The translations under genes and the position numbers were made by a program. From positions 372,001 to 436,000 of the forward strand of contig NZ_RQFG01000019.1 of assembly GCF_004769235.1 (NCBI RefSeq): 64,000 nucleotides of DNA, read 5' to 3'. Positions 46,787 through 56,796 of this stretch are shown here, one piece after another. Under the pieces are notes generated by a model that had not been told where the DNA came from, did not search any database, and saw only the letters and a list, made by a program, of their open reading frames with translations. This DNA comes from Leptospira kanakyensis (GTDB taxonomy: Bacteria > Spirochaetota > Leptospiria > Leptospirales > Leptospiraceae). Position 1 is the stretch's first letter; the number at the start of each line of letters is the position of its first letter.

Positions 46787-47935
46787 ATGGAAATCTATAG
46801 GCCGATTCAAAACCTCTTTCGATTTGGAACTTCGAGGTTTGATGGGCCAGTTCTATATGGAATTTTTTTGCTTTTTGGAATGGGTATTGTAGTGATGTAC
46901 AGTGCCTCTGTCATTCCCGCCGAAAGAGAATTTTCTGATTCCAACTATTACCTAAACAAACAATTGTTATGGGGTTTTATTGGAATTTTTAGTTTTTTAG
47001 TTTTTAGTCAAATTCCATACCAATTTTTAGTTAGATGGTCTTTTCTATTTTCTGTCCTTAGTTTGTTACTTCTCATTTCTGTTTTTATTCCAGGCCTTGG
47101 CAAATCAGTAGGAACTAGTTATGGAAGGAGTTTTAATCGTTGGATCCAAATTGGAGGGATTCAAATCCAACCTTCGGAATTTTCAAAAATCAGTATTTTA
47201 CTTTTTTCCTCATATTTTTTCTATAATTTTGATTTCAAAAAGGTAAAGTGGGATCGGAAAAAAATTGTCTCTGTTCTTTTGATTTTTGCCACCTTAGTAT
47301 TGATTGTAATCGAACCCGCCTTTGGAACGACAATCGAACTCCTTCTTGTTTTATTTTTCTTTGTTCTTTTGGCTGGATTTCCGATGAAACGGCTCTTTAT
47401 TTTAGGTGCTTCTGTATTGCCACTCCTTGTGGTTCTTGTCACCCAGGTGGGATATAGAAAAAAACGTTTAGAAATCTGGCTCGATCCTTATAAATTTCGG
47501 TTTGATGAAGGGCACCAACTTGTGACAAGTTTTCGTGCATTTTTTGATGGAGGAAGTTTTGGTCGTCCGGTGGGTTCCGGTTATGCGCATCGTTATTTGG
47601 CCTATAGCCATACTGACTTTGTGATGGCTTCCTTTGTGGAAGATTTTGGTTTTTTAGGATTTCTTATATTTTTATCAGTCGTAATTTTTTTATTCCTTCG
47701 GATCTACTTTTTAATCCTACGTACAAAAGACAAACTTGGGTTCTTTCTCGGATCAGGGATCCTTATCCTTTTTGGATTCCAAACTATATTAAATCTCTTT
47801 GTCATCACAGGAATTGTTCCAGTGACCGGAATTTCCCTGCCATTTTTAAGTTATGGGGGATCATCTCTTATCACAATTTTCATCCTATTCGGAATTCTTG
47901 CCAACATCACGAGTAAAGAGAATTTGGTATTATGA
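46787..47935 (+). CDS. ftsW: Septal peptidoglycan polymerase FtsW
   Basis: FtsW is the SEDS glycosyltransferase of septal peptidoglycan synthesis. The 382-residue start ATG 46787 was chosen over the upstream open frame, which only overlaps mraY. About ten membrane helices are visible, with VMYSASVIPAE, GRSFNRWIQIGGIQIQPSEFSKISI, FGTTIELLLVLFF and the conserved late segment GIVPVTGISLPFLSYGGSSLI. The murG gene overlaps the stop (ATGA). The cognate transpeptidase FtsI is not encoded in this window. Confidence 0.92.
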   Translation: MEIYRPIQNLFRFGTSRFDGPVLYGIFLLFGMGIVVMYSASVIPAEREFSDSNYYLNKQLLWGFIGIFSFLVFSQIPYQFLVRWSFLFSVLSLLLLISVFIPGLGKSVGTSYGRSFNRWIQIGGIQIQPSEFSKISILLFSSYFFYNFDFKKVKWDRKKIVSVLLIFATLVLIVIEPAFGTTIELLLVLFFFVLLAGFPMKRLFILGASVLPLLVVLVTQVGYRKKRLEIWLDPYKFRFDEGHQLVTSFRAFFDGGSFGRPVGSGYAHRYLAYSHTDFVMASFVEDFGFLGFLIFLSVVIFLFLRIYFLILRTKDKLGFFLGSGILILFGFQTILNLFVITGIVPVTGISLPFLSYGGSSLITIFILFGILANITSKENLVL

Positions 47936-49017
47936 GTGGTTCCGTATTGATTGCAGCCGGGGGAACCGGTGGACATATATCGCCCGGTGTGGCCCTGGCA
48001 GAAGTTCTGGCAGAAAAAATTTCTTCCTTTGGATTTGATGCGGTATATTTGCATTCCCTGATCCGCAATAAAGACAATCCCGATCTTTTGAATCCGCCTT
48101 GCGAAGTTCTATGGCATAATGTGCCTCAGTTAGGTGGTATCAAAACTTTGATTTATCCACTTTTATTCCTTTTTCCATTTATGAAAACCATCCTTCTTTT
48201 TCACAGGTTGAAAGTAAGGGCGGTGATTGGAATGGGAGGATATTCCAGTCTTCCTTCGATCCTATATGCTATCCTTTTTCGAAAACAATTGTATCTTTGT
48301 GAACAAAACTGTGTTCCAGGAAAAATCACTCGTATCTTCTCTCGTTTTTCCAAAAAAATCGCCTTCAGTTTTCCATTAAGCGAAGGTTATGCGATCAAAG
48401 GAAAAACAATTGGGAATCCGATTCGAAAACGTGTCATCCCGGAACACTTAAACATTCGCCAAAATGAAAATTTACACGAAGGGAAAAAAAATACAGTGAA
48501 TGTTCTTGTTCTGGGTGGTTCGCAAGGGGCAAGACAACTCAACCAAATGATTCTTAAAACTATGGAAAATTCAGAGATTGCATCTAAATACAAATTTAGA
48601 TTACTCACTGGAACATCCTTATATGAGGAAACAAAGTCTAAATCCTCTGGCAACGCGGAAATCATTTCTTATGCAAATGATATGAAACCCAATTATGAAT
48701 GGGCCAATATTGTGGTAGCAAGGTCTGGAGCCGGTGTTCTCGCAGAGTGTTTGGTATTTGGTCTCCCAATGATTCTCATTCCTTATCCCTTTGCAGCAGA
48801 CAATCACCAAAAAGAAAATGCCAATTATATCGAATCACAAGGTGCAGCTGTGACCATTCATTCCACATCGGAAGACCCCACACGACTTGTACAGATTCTA
48901 CTTGGATGGAAAGATCATTCCGAAATCTTACGAGAAATGGGCCATGTATCTTTAGCTCTTTCGAATGTGAATGCAGCTTACCAAACCGTTTCTTATTTTT
49001 TTACTGATAAAGACTGA
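47932..49017 (+). CDS. murG: UDP-GlcNAc transferase to lipid I
   Basis: MurG adds GlcNAc to lipid I on the inner membrane to give lipid II. The 361-residue protein has the family-28 layout: AAGGTGGHISPGVALAEVL near the start, VIGMGGYSSLPSILYAI, LCEQNCVPGKITRI, VLVLGGSQGARQLN, NIVVARSGAGVLAECLVFGLPMILIPYPFAADNHQKENANYI. It is coupled to ftsW by a four-base overlap. Confidence 0.95.
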   Translation: MSGSVLIAAGGTGGHISPGVALAEVLAEKISSFGFDAVYLHSLIRNKDNPDLLNPPCEVLWHNVPQLGGIKTLIYPLLFLFPFMKTILLFHRLKVRAVIGMGGYSSLPSILYAILFRKQLYLCEQNCVPGKITRIFSRFSKKIAFSFPLSEGYAIKGKTIGNPIRKRVIPEHLNIRQNENLHEGKKNTVNVLVLGGSQGARQLNQMILKTMENSEIASKYKFRLLTGTSLYEETKSKSSGNAEIISYANDMKPNYEWANIVVARSGAGVLAECLVFGLPMILIPYPFAADNHQKENANYIESQGAAVTIHSTSEDPTRLVQILLGWKDHSEILREMGHVSLALSNVNAAYQTVSYFFTDKD

Positions 49018-49029
49018 AGTGATTTTTTT

Positions 49030-50457
49030 ATGAGAGGTCCGATTTTATTTTTAGGAATTGGTGGAAGTGGGATGTCGAGTTTAGCCCATATGGCTCTCGA
49101 TTTAAAACTTTCCGTTTTTGGTTACGATAAAAAAAATTCCGACACAACCCAGTTTTTAGAAGAACGTGGTGCCATCATTAAAAACGATATTTCCGAAATT
49201 TCCTTAGAGGGAATGGAAATGGTGGTATATAGTTCTGCTATCAACGACAAACACAAACAAGTGTTTGATGAAATTAAAGAAAAAAATATCCAACTCAAAC
49301 ATAGATCTGAATTTATGCACCTTTTGGTATCCAACCAGAAGTCAATTTCTGTTGCAGGAAGTCACGGCAAAACCTCCACAACAACGATGGTTTCACAAAT
49401 CCTTTCGGAACAAGGGTATGACCCAACCATTATGATTGGTGGAGACACCAGTCTTCTAGAAAAACGTGGGGGGAAAATGGGAGAGGGAAAATTTGCCGTT
49501 TATGAATCAGATGAATCTGACGGTACTTTTTTAAAACATAAAGCACAAGTTCGCCTTCTTACCAATATCGATAACGACCATTTAGATTATTATAAAACCC
49601 GTGAACGTTTAGAAGATGCTTTTTTTGAATATATGGGTTTTGGAGTGGAAGGAACCACAGTCCTTTATGCTTCGGATCCAGGGATTCGGGATGTACTCAA
49701 ACACTATACAAAAAACATTACCACAAATCCCAATTTCAAACTTTATCTTTGTTTAGATTCTGAAGATACAAAATCAGATTGGTTTCTAAACTTAAAATCA
49801 AACCTAAAAGACAAACTCACTTCTGTCATTTACCAAATTAAAGATGATAGATTAGAATTTGAATTTCCGGGATTTGAATCCTTATCCCTCCGTTTACCAT
49901 ACCCGGGTGTCCATTATCTCACCAATGGCCTTGTGGCTCTTGTGGGCGCATCCATTGCAGGAGTTTCTATCAAAATATCTACAGATATCCTTTCCCGTTA
50001 TATTGGTGTAAAACGTAGACAAGAAACACTAGGGGATTGGAAAGGAATTACAGTGATGGATGATTATGGCCACCATCCCACAGAAATTGAAATAGTGATT
50101 CGTTCTCTTAAGAAAAAACTAAACTCGAAGGGAAGGCTTGTTGTCCTTTTCCAACCGCATCGTTACACTCGAACAGAATTGTTACTGAAAGACCTTGCGA
50201 TGTCGTTGTCCCAAGCAGATGTTCTTTTCCTTCTACCCATTTATTCGGCAGGCGAAACTCCAATTCCAGGAATCACACATGAGTCTTTTATTCCTTTTTT
50301 AGATAAAGAACATACTGAATTTCTAAAAGGGGAGATGGATTTGGATCTTTCCGTCATCCAATCCAAATTGAAAAAAGACGATATGTTACTCTGTTTAGGT
50401 GCTGGAAATGTGAGAGACTGGGGCCTTCAGTTATTAAAAGAAAACCCTAAATTATAA
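49030..50457 (+). CDS. murC: UDP-MurNAc:L-alanine ligase
   Basis: MurC adds the first peptide residue, L-alanine. The 475-residue protein starts with ILFLGIGGSGMSSLAHMA (Rossmann-like UDP-MurNAc site). It has the ATP site VAGSHGKTSTTTMV, the ESDESDGTFLKHKAQVRLLTNIDNDHLDYY segment, and VMDDYGHHPTEIEIVI with FQPHRYTRTELL. It closes the plus-strand cell-wall cluster. murD, murB, ftsQ, ftsA and ftsZ do not follow; the next gene, purK, lies on the other strand with a six-base tail-to-tail overlap. Confidence 0.95.
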   Translation: MRGPILFLGIGGSGMSSLAHMALDLKLSVFGYDKKNSDTTQFLEERGAIIKNDISEISLEGMEMVVYSSAINDKHKQVFDEIKEKNIQLKHRSEFMHLLVSNQKSISVAGSHGKTSTTTMVSQILSEQGYDPTIMIGGDTSLLEKRGGKMGEGKFAVYESDESDGTFLKHKAQVRLLTNIDNDHLDYYKTRERLEDAFFEYMGFGVEGTTVLYASDPGIRDVLKHYTKNITTNPNFKLYLCLDSEDTKSDWFLNLKSNLKDKLTSVIYQIKDDRLEFEFPGFESLSLRLPYPGVHYLTNGLVALVGASIAGVSIKISTDILSRYIGVKRRQETLGDWKGITVMDDYGHHPTEIEIVIRSLKKKLNSKGRLVVLFQPHRYTRTELLLKDLAMSLSQADVLFLLPIYSAGETPIPGITHESFIPFLDKEHTEFLKGEMDLDLSVIQSKLKKDDMLLCLGAGNVRDWGLQLLKENPKL

Positions 50458-51552
50458 ATCATGGAAGAGAGGATTTACTTCCTCTAAACTTCCCTTAAAA
50501 TTCATATGTCCCATCTTTCTTCCTATTTTAGCATCTTTTTTACCGTAAAGGTGTAATTGGTATCTGTCATCTTTGAGAAGAGAGCGGGCAATGGATAAAC
50601 TTTCCTCAAATTCATTACCCAAAATATTTTTCATAAGTGTAGGTTTTGGCCTAACATCTGTTGGGGGAAGATTGCCGGTGATAGCAGAAACATGTAAACT
50701 AAATTGAGAAAGACTTTGACAGTCTTGCGTGAAATGTCCTGTATTGTGTGGTCTAGGGGCATACTCATTTAAATACAAATGATTGTCTTTTAAAAAGAAT
50801 TCCACACCCATTGTACCTACATAATCCAAAGAATCAGCAAGTTTGGATGCCATTTCAATTGCTTCCAAATTAAGGCCAGTGGGGATTCTGGCGGGATAAA
50901 TCGAAAGATCTAAAATATGATTTTTGTGTTCATTTTCCACGGCACCATAACAGACAATTTCTCCATTTTGGAAACGTGTGAGGATGATACTGATTTCTTT
51001 TTGGAATGAAATTACTTCTTCAATAAGGTATTCTTCTTCTCCCTTAACAAAGGCAGATTCTAAAAAAACTTTGTAATCGGCTGCGTCTCCAATTTTTACC
51101 TGACCTTTCCCATCATAACCAAATCTAAGAGTTTTGATGATCCATGGATAGGGAATGGCAATTTCAAATTTCGCACTTTCTTTTGTTAGGTGAAAAAAAG
51201 ATGCAGTGCGAAACCCTAATTTACGAAAATGTGTCTTTTCAAGTGCCCGATCTTGGGCAATGATTAGAGATTTTGGAGGAGGGAAAATGGGAGTTTGTCC
51301 TGAAAAAGTTTCTAAATACTCTAAGGTAGTTTTTGGAATATTTTCAAATTCAAAACTTAAAACATTGATCTTAGAAAGAAATTCTTTGATTTCAGAGAAT
51401 GATTCATAAGAAGCCACTGTTGCCAAAGCACCAGCTTTTGCGGAAGGTGATTCTTTATCAGGAGAATAACAATAAAAATCATAACCCAGAGGTAAGGCTT
51501 CCAAACACATCATTTGGCCTAGTTGTCCAGATCCCAAAACACCAATTTTCAT
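50452..51552 (-). CDS. purK: N5-carboxyaminoimidazole ribonucleotide synthase
   Basis: PurK carboxylates AIR in an ATP-dependent purine synthesis step. The 366-residue ATP-grasp protein starts with IGVLGSGQLGQMMCLEALPLGY. It has YPWIIKTLRFGYDGKGQ, EEYLIEEVISFQKEISII, the GTMGVEFFLKDNHLYLNEYAPRPHNTGHFTQD segment and SQFSLHVSAITGNLPP. It follows purE by 11 bases, so the two consecutive enzymes are made together. Confidence 0.94.
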   Translation of the reverse strand: MKIGVLGSGQLGQMMCLEALPLGYDFYCYSPDKESPSAKAGALATVASYESFSEIKEFLSKINVLSFEFENIPKTTLEYLETFSGQTPIFPPPKSLIIAQDRALEKTHFRKLGFRTASFFHLTKESAKFEIAIPYPWIIKTLRFGYDGKGQVKIGDAADYKVFLESAFVKGEEEYLIEEVISFQKEISIILTRFQNGEIVCYGAVENEHKNHILDLSIYPARIPTGLNLEAIEMASKLADSLDYVGTMGVEFFLKDNHLYLNEYAPRPHNTGHFTQDCQSLSQFSLHVSAITGNLPPTDVRPKPTLMKNILGNEFEESLSIARSLLKDDRYQLHLYGKKDAKIGRKMGHMNFKGSLEEVNPLFHDL

Positions 51553-51563
51553 ATATTTTCTCT

Positions 51564-52061
51564 TTAGATGAGTTCGCTATTTTTTGAAAGAGCTAAGTTT
51601 CGATTTTTGATTGCATAGGATTCTAACTTTTCATGTAACAAAGGATCGATAACAGAAAGAATCCGAACGGCTAGTAAACCAGCATTTGCTGCACCACTCG
51701 TTCCAATGGCAAGAGTCGCAACGGGAACACCTTTTGGCATCTGGACTATGGAAAGTAAACTATCCATTCCATTCAATGCTTTGGATTGGACAGGAACACC
51801 TAACACGGGCAAAGTGGTTAATGAAGCCGTCATCCCTGGAAGGTGGGCAGCCCCTCCCGCACCAGCGATTATCACAGCAAATCCATTTTGTTTAGCTGAC
51901 TTTGCAAACTCCACCATACGTTCTGGTGAGCGGTGTGCAGAAACAATTTCCTTTTCAAAAGGAATTCCAAACTCTGTCAAAATTTCACAGGTTTCTTTCA
52001 TGGTTTCCCAATCAGAATGAGAACCCATAATGACAGCTACTTTTGGTAGATTTGTAGGCAT
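51564..52061 (-). CDS. purE: N5-carboxyaminoimidazole ribonucleotide mutase
   Basis: PurE rearranges N5-CAIR to CAIR, the step after PurK. The 165-residue protein is a class I Pur[92 protein letters not shown]. Class I enzymes work with PurK, which fits the adjacent gene. It is 30 bases downstream of murF and may be read from the same transcript. Confidence 0.95.
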   Translation of the reverse strand: MPTNLPKVAVIMGSHSDWETMKETCEILTEFGIPFEKEIVSAHRSPERMVEFAKSAKQNGFAVIIAGAGGAAHLPGMTASLTTLPVLGVPVQSKALNGMDSLLSIVQMPKGVPVATLAIGTSGAANAGLLAVRILSVIDPLLHEKLESYAIKNRNLALSKNSELI

Positions 52062-52091
52062 ACGTGTAATTTAGGAAAAGCCATTTCTGCA

Positions 52092-53471
52092 TCAACCCTT
52101 AAATCTTTCTAAGGCAGATACAATTCTCTCCATTTTCATCGAACGAGAACCTTTTACAAGAAGGACAGATTTTTTTGGAATTTTAGATTTTATAAATAAA
52201 ATAAGTTCCTCTACATCCGTGAAATGAATCGCGCCAGAAACTTTTTTTACCATAGGTTTTGTCTCTTCACCAAACCCGAGTAAGATTCCTTTGTTTAAGA
52301 TTTGAATTTCTTTCCCTACTTGTTCGTGGTAATATTTTGAAAATTTTCCTAGTTCCTTCATAGACCCAAGAATCCAAACAATGTTTTGGTTTTTGGCAAA
52401 TTGGTCGGCAGCACTGATACTCGAAAGCATGGATTCAGGGTTTGCATTATAACAGTCATCAATGATGGTATAATACCCTCGATTGATGTTCAACCGTTTG
52501 TCAGGGCTTTTGTATTTTTGGATGGTGTTAAGGATTTGGTGTGTATCAATTTGGAAATGGATTCCAACGGCAAACATCCCACGCACATTACTGAGTAGTT
52601 TTTCCCCAGGGAGATTCCATTGGATCGATTTTCCCTTCCATTCCAGAAGAAATCCGTTTGTTTCAATTTTTTTAACTTTTAAATTTGGATTTTTTTTATG
52701 ATTCCAAACGACTAATTTGACACCTTGTTTTTTGGTTCGAAGTTTGGCGCGGCCTAGAAATTCTAAATCGTCGGGTACAAAAAGTACGGATGACTTTGGC
52801 ATTCCGTTAATGATATCAATTTTTTCTTCTGCAATGGCCTCTCGTGATTTTAGATTTTCAATGTGAGCAGAACCAATATTTGTAATGAGGGCATGGGTGG
52901 GCTCTGCAATTTTGGAAAGTCTGTCAATTTCTCCTCGGTGGTTCATTCCCAGTTCACAAATCACAACCCTTGTTTCTTCTCTGATCCGAAACATTGTAAA
53001 GGGGAGTCCAATTTCATTATTGTAGTTTTTTTCTGTGACAACCAGAGATTTAGAATTTAAAAAATTAAAAAGTCCACCTAACAAATCCTTGGTCGTGGTT
53101 TTTCCAGAAGACCCAGTAATAGCCAAAACAATCGGTTGAAACCTTTTTCTATGGTAGTTGGCAAGAGTCCCTAGAGCAATTAAAGTATCAGGTACAAAGA
53201 TGGCCTTTGTGCGGTCCGACGTGGATAGTTGTTTTAAAATGGGATGGTTTTTTTCGCAAAGGAAACCGGAAGCACCTTTCGAGAGAGCATCGGGTATGAA
53301 TTCATGGCCATCTCTTGTTCCTCGTAAAGGGACAAACAAAGACCGTGGTTTTGATTCGGCAGAAGAGGTTGTGATCCAATGAAAACTTGGATTCTCTTTC
53401 CGTTCCCAATGTAAGTCTTTAGAAAACAAACTTAGAATAGTTGACAGGGAATATTCAAATGGTGCGATCAT
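52092..53471 (-). CDS. murF: UDP-MurNAc-tripeptide:D-Ala-D-Ala ligase
   Basis: MurF adds D-Ala-D-Ala to finish the muropeptide. The 459-residue protein has the Mur ligase P-loop LAITGSSGKTTTKDLLGGL, the TEKNYNNEIGLPFTMFRI and ELGMNHRGEIDRLSKIAEP segments, NIGSAHIENLKSREAIAEEK, DDCYNANPESMLSSI and VKGSRSMKMERIV. It lies outside the main cell-wall cluster and on the opposite strand, with purE and purK behind it. The 51-base gap to the Gfo/Idh gene must hold divergent promoters. Confidence 0.93.
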   Translation of the reverse strand: MIAPFEYSLSTILSLFSKDLHWERKENPSFHWITTSSAESKPRSLFVPLRGTRDGHEFIPDALSKGASGFLCEKNHPILKQLSTSDRTKAIFVPDTLIALGTLANYHRKRFQPIVLAITGSSGKTTTKDLLGGLFNFLNSKSLVVTEKNYNNEIGLPFTMFRIREETRVVICELGMNHRGEIDRLSKIAEPTHALITNIGSAHIENLKSREAIAEEKIDIINGMPKSSVLFVPDDLEFLGRAKLRTKKQGVKLVVWNHKKNPNLKVKKIETNGFLLEWKGKSIQWNLPGEKLLSNVRGMFAVGIHFQIDTHQILNTIQKYKSPDKRLNINRGYYTIIDDCYNANPESMLSSISAADQFAKNQNIVWILGSMKELGKFSKYYHEQVGKEIQILNKGILLGFGEETKPMVKKVSGAIHFTDVEELILFIKSKIPKKSVLLVKGSRSMKMERIVSALERFKG

Positions 53472-53522
53472 AGCTTCTACGCCAGTTTCTTTCAGAAAGA
53501 AAGATTTGGAAGAAAAAGTTAA

Positions 53523-54563
53523 ATGAAACGATCCAAAATCAAAACCCTCCTGATCGGCCTAGGACGGATTTGTTCCGATTTGGAAAGGGATCCCTTTCGG
53601 AAAAAACCCTGCACTCATATGGGGGTTTTGCAGTCGGACTGGGGAAGGAAGCGGTTTGAATTTGTATTGGGTTTAGACAGTCAGGCAGAAAAATCAGAAG
53701 TTTTCCAATCGTTTTGGAATGCCGACACGAAAACAGTCCCTCCAGACCCTAAAAAAACATCTTTGCCTAAAGGCATCGATTTAGCGGTGATATCAACCCC
53801 AAGTGCCTTTCATGAAGAATGGGCTCTCCATTGTATCCGTGCAGAAATCCCCAATTTACTCATCGAAAAACCGGTGGCCTTATCGCAAGCAGGTGCAAAA
53901 CGAATCCAAACCTTAGCTAAAAAATACAAAACAAAAATTTGGATCAACCACGAAAGACGATACCACCCCAGTTACAGGTTTGTAAAAGACCAACTAACAA
54001 AGGGAAACTTCGGAAAACTGAAATCCATTCGAGCCTCAGTATTCACTTCGGCAAAAAATCCAGGTCTCGCATTTTCGAAATTGGGAGGAGGGCCACTCCT
54101 CCATGACGGAACCCATGCAGTAGATCTTATCCATTGGATTTTAGGAAAACCAAAGATAGTGGATGCAAAATTAGAAATTCCCAAAAATGGAACCATTGAA
54201 TCAAGAGCTGTTGCTTGGTTTGAATCCAAAACAGGAGTAGAAGTGTTTTTAGATGTTTCTGGGGGCCGAGACTATTTTCAATTTGAGCTCGATCTACACA
54301 CGGACACCCACAGGATTTTTTGTTCCAACGACGGTTTTGCTTTTTTCAAATCAGAGCCCTCGCCGTTATACAAAGGGTTTCGAAGTTTAGTTTCGTACGT
54401 CCCCAAACAATTTCCAAAACCAGAAATTTCCAATGCATTTATAGGGATTTATGAAGAAATTTTTCAAGTTGTAAGTGGTAAAAAACATACCTTGGAAGGA
54501 ACAATCTCTGACAATATAGAGATTCTAAACTTAATAGAATCCATTTATAGGCGAAAACAATGA
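53523..54563 (+). CDS. Gfo/Idh/MocA-family oxidoreductase
   Basis: These NAD(P)-dependent enzymes act mostly on sugars and cyclitols. The 346-residue protein has the Rossmann start KTLLIGLGRICSDLE with GxG, VISTPSAFHEEWALHCIRA, the typical NLLIEKPVAL, and WINHERRYHPSYRFVKDQL. The C-terminal half has GGGPLLHDGTHAVDLIHWILG, a region where this family holds its catalytic histidine or aspartate. The substrate is unknown. The stop overlaps the UbiB-like gene by four bases, so the two are translated together. Confidence 0.8.
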   Translation: MKRSKIKTLLIGLGRICSDLERDPFRKKPCTHMGVLQSDWGRKRFEFVLGLDSQAEKSEVFQSFWNADTKTVPPDPKKTSLPKGIDLAVISTPSAFHEEWALHCIRAEIPNLLIEKPVALSQAGAKRIQTLAKKYKTKIWINHERRYHPSYRFVKDQLTKGNFGKLKSIRASVFTSAKNPGLAFSKLGGGPLLHDGTHAVDLIHWILGKPKIVDAKLEIPKNGTIESRAVAWFESKTGVEVFLDVSGGRDYFQFELDLHTDTHRIFCSNDGFAFFKSEPSPLYKGFRSLVSYVPKQFPKPEISNAFIGIYEEIFQVVSGKKHTLEGTISDNIEILNLIESIYRRKQ

Positions 54564-56194
54564 AATCGAAAAAGAACAGGTCCATCTCAATTTATTCTTT
54601 TGTACTTCGAACTTGGTTTGAATACCTGACACTCACAAAAGTCAAAAGAAAACTAAAAAGCCAAACCAACTATGAGTCTCTTCGAATTCAATTTCTAAAA
54701 AGAAAAGGGAAAGAAACAAAAAACCTGTTTTTTCAGTTAGGTGGAGTTTATATCAAAATTGGACAGTTTGTGAGTAATTTATTCCATATTTTACCAGAAG
54801 AGTTTTTATGGGAACTACAAGACTTACAAGATAAAATCCCACCCAGGGAATTTGATGAAATCGATAAACGTTGGTTTAGTGATTACAAGAAGTCGATGAC
54901 AGAAATTTTTACCGATTTAGATAAAATATCTTATGCAAGTGCATCCACGGCCCAAGTCCATATCGGTTATTACCACGGGAAAAAAGTAGCCATTAAAACC
55001 TTATATCCTGGAATCGAAGAGGATGCCGTTCGAGATTTAAAAACTTTATCAAGAGTGTTATGGCTCATTGACCGGTTTGTATTTAAAATTTCGGCAAAGG
55101 AAGTCAGCGAACAACTCAATGTTATGATTCGTTCAGAACTCGACCTTCGTAGTGAACTAAAAAATTTAAAATACACCAAACAATTATTTGCATTAGAAAA
55201 GGATTTCTTTTTCCCAAATCCAATTGAGGAACTTTGTAACAAACATACCTTAGTGACAGAGTTTGTAGAAGGAAAAAAAATCTATGAACTAGATGTTCTT
55301 GAATCTCAGACAAAAAAGAATCCAAATTTAGAAAAACTCATTCGTGCTTATATCTTAATGATTTTTGATTACCGGTTCTTTCACGCCGATCCACATCCTG
55401 GAAACCTAATTTTTATGGAAACGGGAGAACTTTGTTTTATCGACTTTGGTGCCGTACAATCAATCTCTGAAGAAGAAACTAGGATTTTAGAAAGAATATT
55501 AATTGGTGCTATGCGAAAAGACTACCACTTAATCACAGAATCCTTGTTTGATTTGGGTGCTGTTACCGATTCTTTGTCCAAAGAAGAACTCATTCAAATT
55601 GTTAAATATTCACTTGAAAAACTAAATCGAATTCTGGATTCCACCGATCACTTTCGAAACATAGGATTTGATACCCTTCGACCGACAGAGGACCTTCGAT
55701 TTTTAAAAGAAATTCAAGTCAGTTTGAAACGTCTTCTTTCAAGCCTAAAACTTCCCCCCAATTTCCTTAGTCTCCACCGCGTACTTGCTTTGTTACTCGG
55801 CAATTCATCTTATTTGGATCCGACCCGGTCAATGATTGATTATGCGGAAAAACCATTCTCACAAATTGTTTTAAAGGGGAGTTCTTTGAAAAAACTTTGG
55901 AAAGATGAAGGTGAAGAATTTATCACCAGTCTCTTTTCCTTACCAAAAGAGTTTAATGAATTTTTATACAAATGGAACCGAGGTGAGTTCCAATCTCCCG
56001 ATTCTACCAAAAAAGAAGAACTTAGGCTAAAAGAAATATTCACCTTCGGGGCCTTGGGTTCGATATTTTTCTTTTTCGGAATGTATTATTCTGAAAAATT
56101 CTGGAAAGAACCAAGCATATTATTTTATATACTATCAGGACTTAGTTTTTGGTCATTAGCCAAATCAAGTCTCAGTTATTGGAAACAAAAATAA
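54560..56194 (+). CDS. ABC1/UbiB-family atypical kinase, membrane-anchored
   Basis: The 544-residue protein has the UbiB-specific motifs. These are KxGQ (GGVYIKIGQFVSN), the alanine/serine-rich loop YASASTAQVHIG that replaces a glycine-rich loop, K in VAIKTLYPG, ExD in SELDLRSELKN, HADPHPGNLIF, and DFG in FIDFGAVQS. Two membrane helices close the C-terminus. Relatives support ubiquinone synthesis or lipid homeostasis as ATPases. This organism seems to make menaquinone, so a lipid or quinone-transport role is more likely. It is coupled to the oxidoreductase upstream, with the LspA-like gene 18 bases downstream. Confidence 0.85.
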   Translation: MKSKKNRSISIYSFVLRTWFEYLTLTKVKRKLKSQTNYESLRIQFLKRKGKETKNLFFQLGGVYIKIGQFVSNLFHILPEEFLWELQDLQDKIPPREFDEIDKRWFSDYKKSMTEIFTDLDKISYASASTAQVHIGYYHGKKVAIKTLYPGIEEDAVRDLKTLSRVLWLIDRFVFKISAKEVSEQLNVMIRSELDLRSELKNLKYTKQLFALEKDFFFPNPIEELCNKHTLVTEFVEGKKIYELDVLESQTKKNPNLEKLIRAYILMIFDYRFFHADPHPGNLIFMETGELCFIDFGAVQSISEEETRILERILIGAMRKDYHLITESLFDLGAVTDSLSKEELIQIVKYSLEKLNRILDSTDHFRNIGFDTLRPTEDLRFLKEIQVSLKRLLSSLKLPPNFLSLHRVLALLLGNSSYLDPTRSMIDYAEKPFSQIVLKGSSLKKLWKDEGEEFITSLFSLPKEFNEFLYKWNRGEFQSPDSTKKEELRLKEIFTFGALGSIFFFFGMYYSEKFWKEPSILFYILSGLSFWSLAKSSLSYWKQK

Positions 56195-56212
56195 ACGGAC
56201 CACCTCTAATTT

Positions 56213-56773
56213 ATGAATCTACCTAAAACCCCTTTTTTTTCGGTCTTTAAACCAGGATACCTTGCTTTTGTAGCTTTTGGACTTTTTTTGGATTTAATTT
56301 CCAAATACATCATCATTACAAAGATGTTTTACCATGAAAGTATCCCCGTGTTAGGTGATTTTTTTAGATTGTCCTTAACTTTTAACACTGGTTTTGTTTT
56401 TGGACTTTTTCAAGACAATGCACTTCCGTCTCTTTTTGCGACAGGGTTTGCCATTATCTTTTTGATATTTTACCGTTGGCAAAATGCTGATTTAGGAAAT
56501 GCCTGGGGTTGGAACTTTGTGATGGCAGGAGCTTTTGGTAACTTTTTAGATAAGTTTTTTGTCAAAATCCCAGGAGTTGGATTTCGATTTGGATTCACAC
56601 CTGAAAAACCAGGAATCGAATACATTGGTGTGGTAGATTTTTTAGACTTCGAATGGCCTGATTTTTTACTTTTTGACCGTTGGCCTGCCTTTAACGTGGC
56701 AGACTCTTGTGTTTCTATAGGAATAGTAATTCTATTACTTACTATGGACTGGAAAGAATTAGATAAAAAATAA
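56213..56773 (+). CDS. lspA: Signal peptidase II-like protein with an insertion
   Basis: LspA cleaves lipoprotein signal peptides after lipid attachment. The 186-residue protein has four membrane helices and the family boxes [31 protein letters not shown] (usually GNxxDR), VVDFLDF and [11 protein letters not shown]. The two catalytic aspartates (VVDF and VAD) are present. About 25 additional residues ([18 protein letters not shown]) separate the GNFLDK box from VVDF, and about ten more follow. It could be the main LspA or a divergent copy. Leptospiral lipoboxes are unusually loose, and the insertion might matter for that. Confidence 0.8.
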   Translation: MNLPKTPFFSVFKPGYLAFVAFGLFLDLISKYIIITKMFYHESIPVLGDFFRLSLTFNTGFVFGLFQDNALPSLFATGFAIIFLIFYRWQNADLGNAWGWNFVMAGAFGNFLDKFFVKIPGVGFRFGFTPEKPGIEYIGVVDFLDFEWPDFLLFDRWPAFNVADSCVSIGIVILLLTMDWKELDKK

Positions 56774-56796
56774 CCCGCTAAAGGTATTTTACAGAG

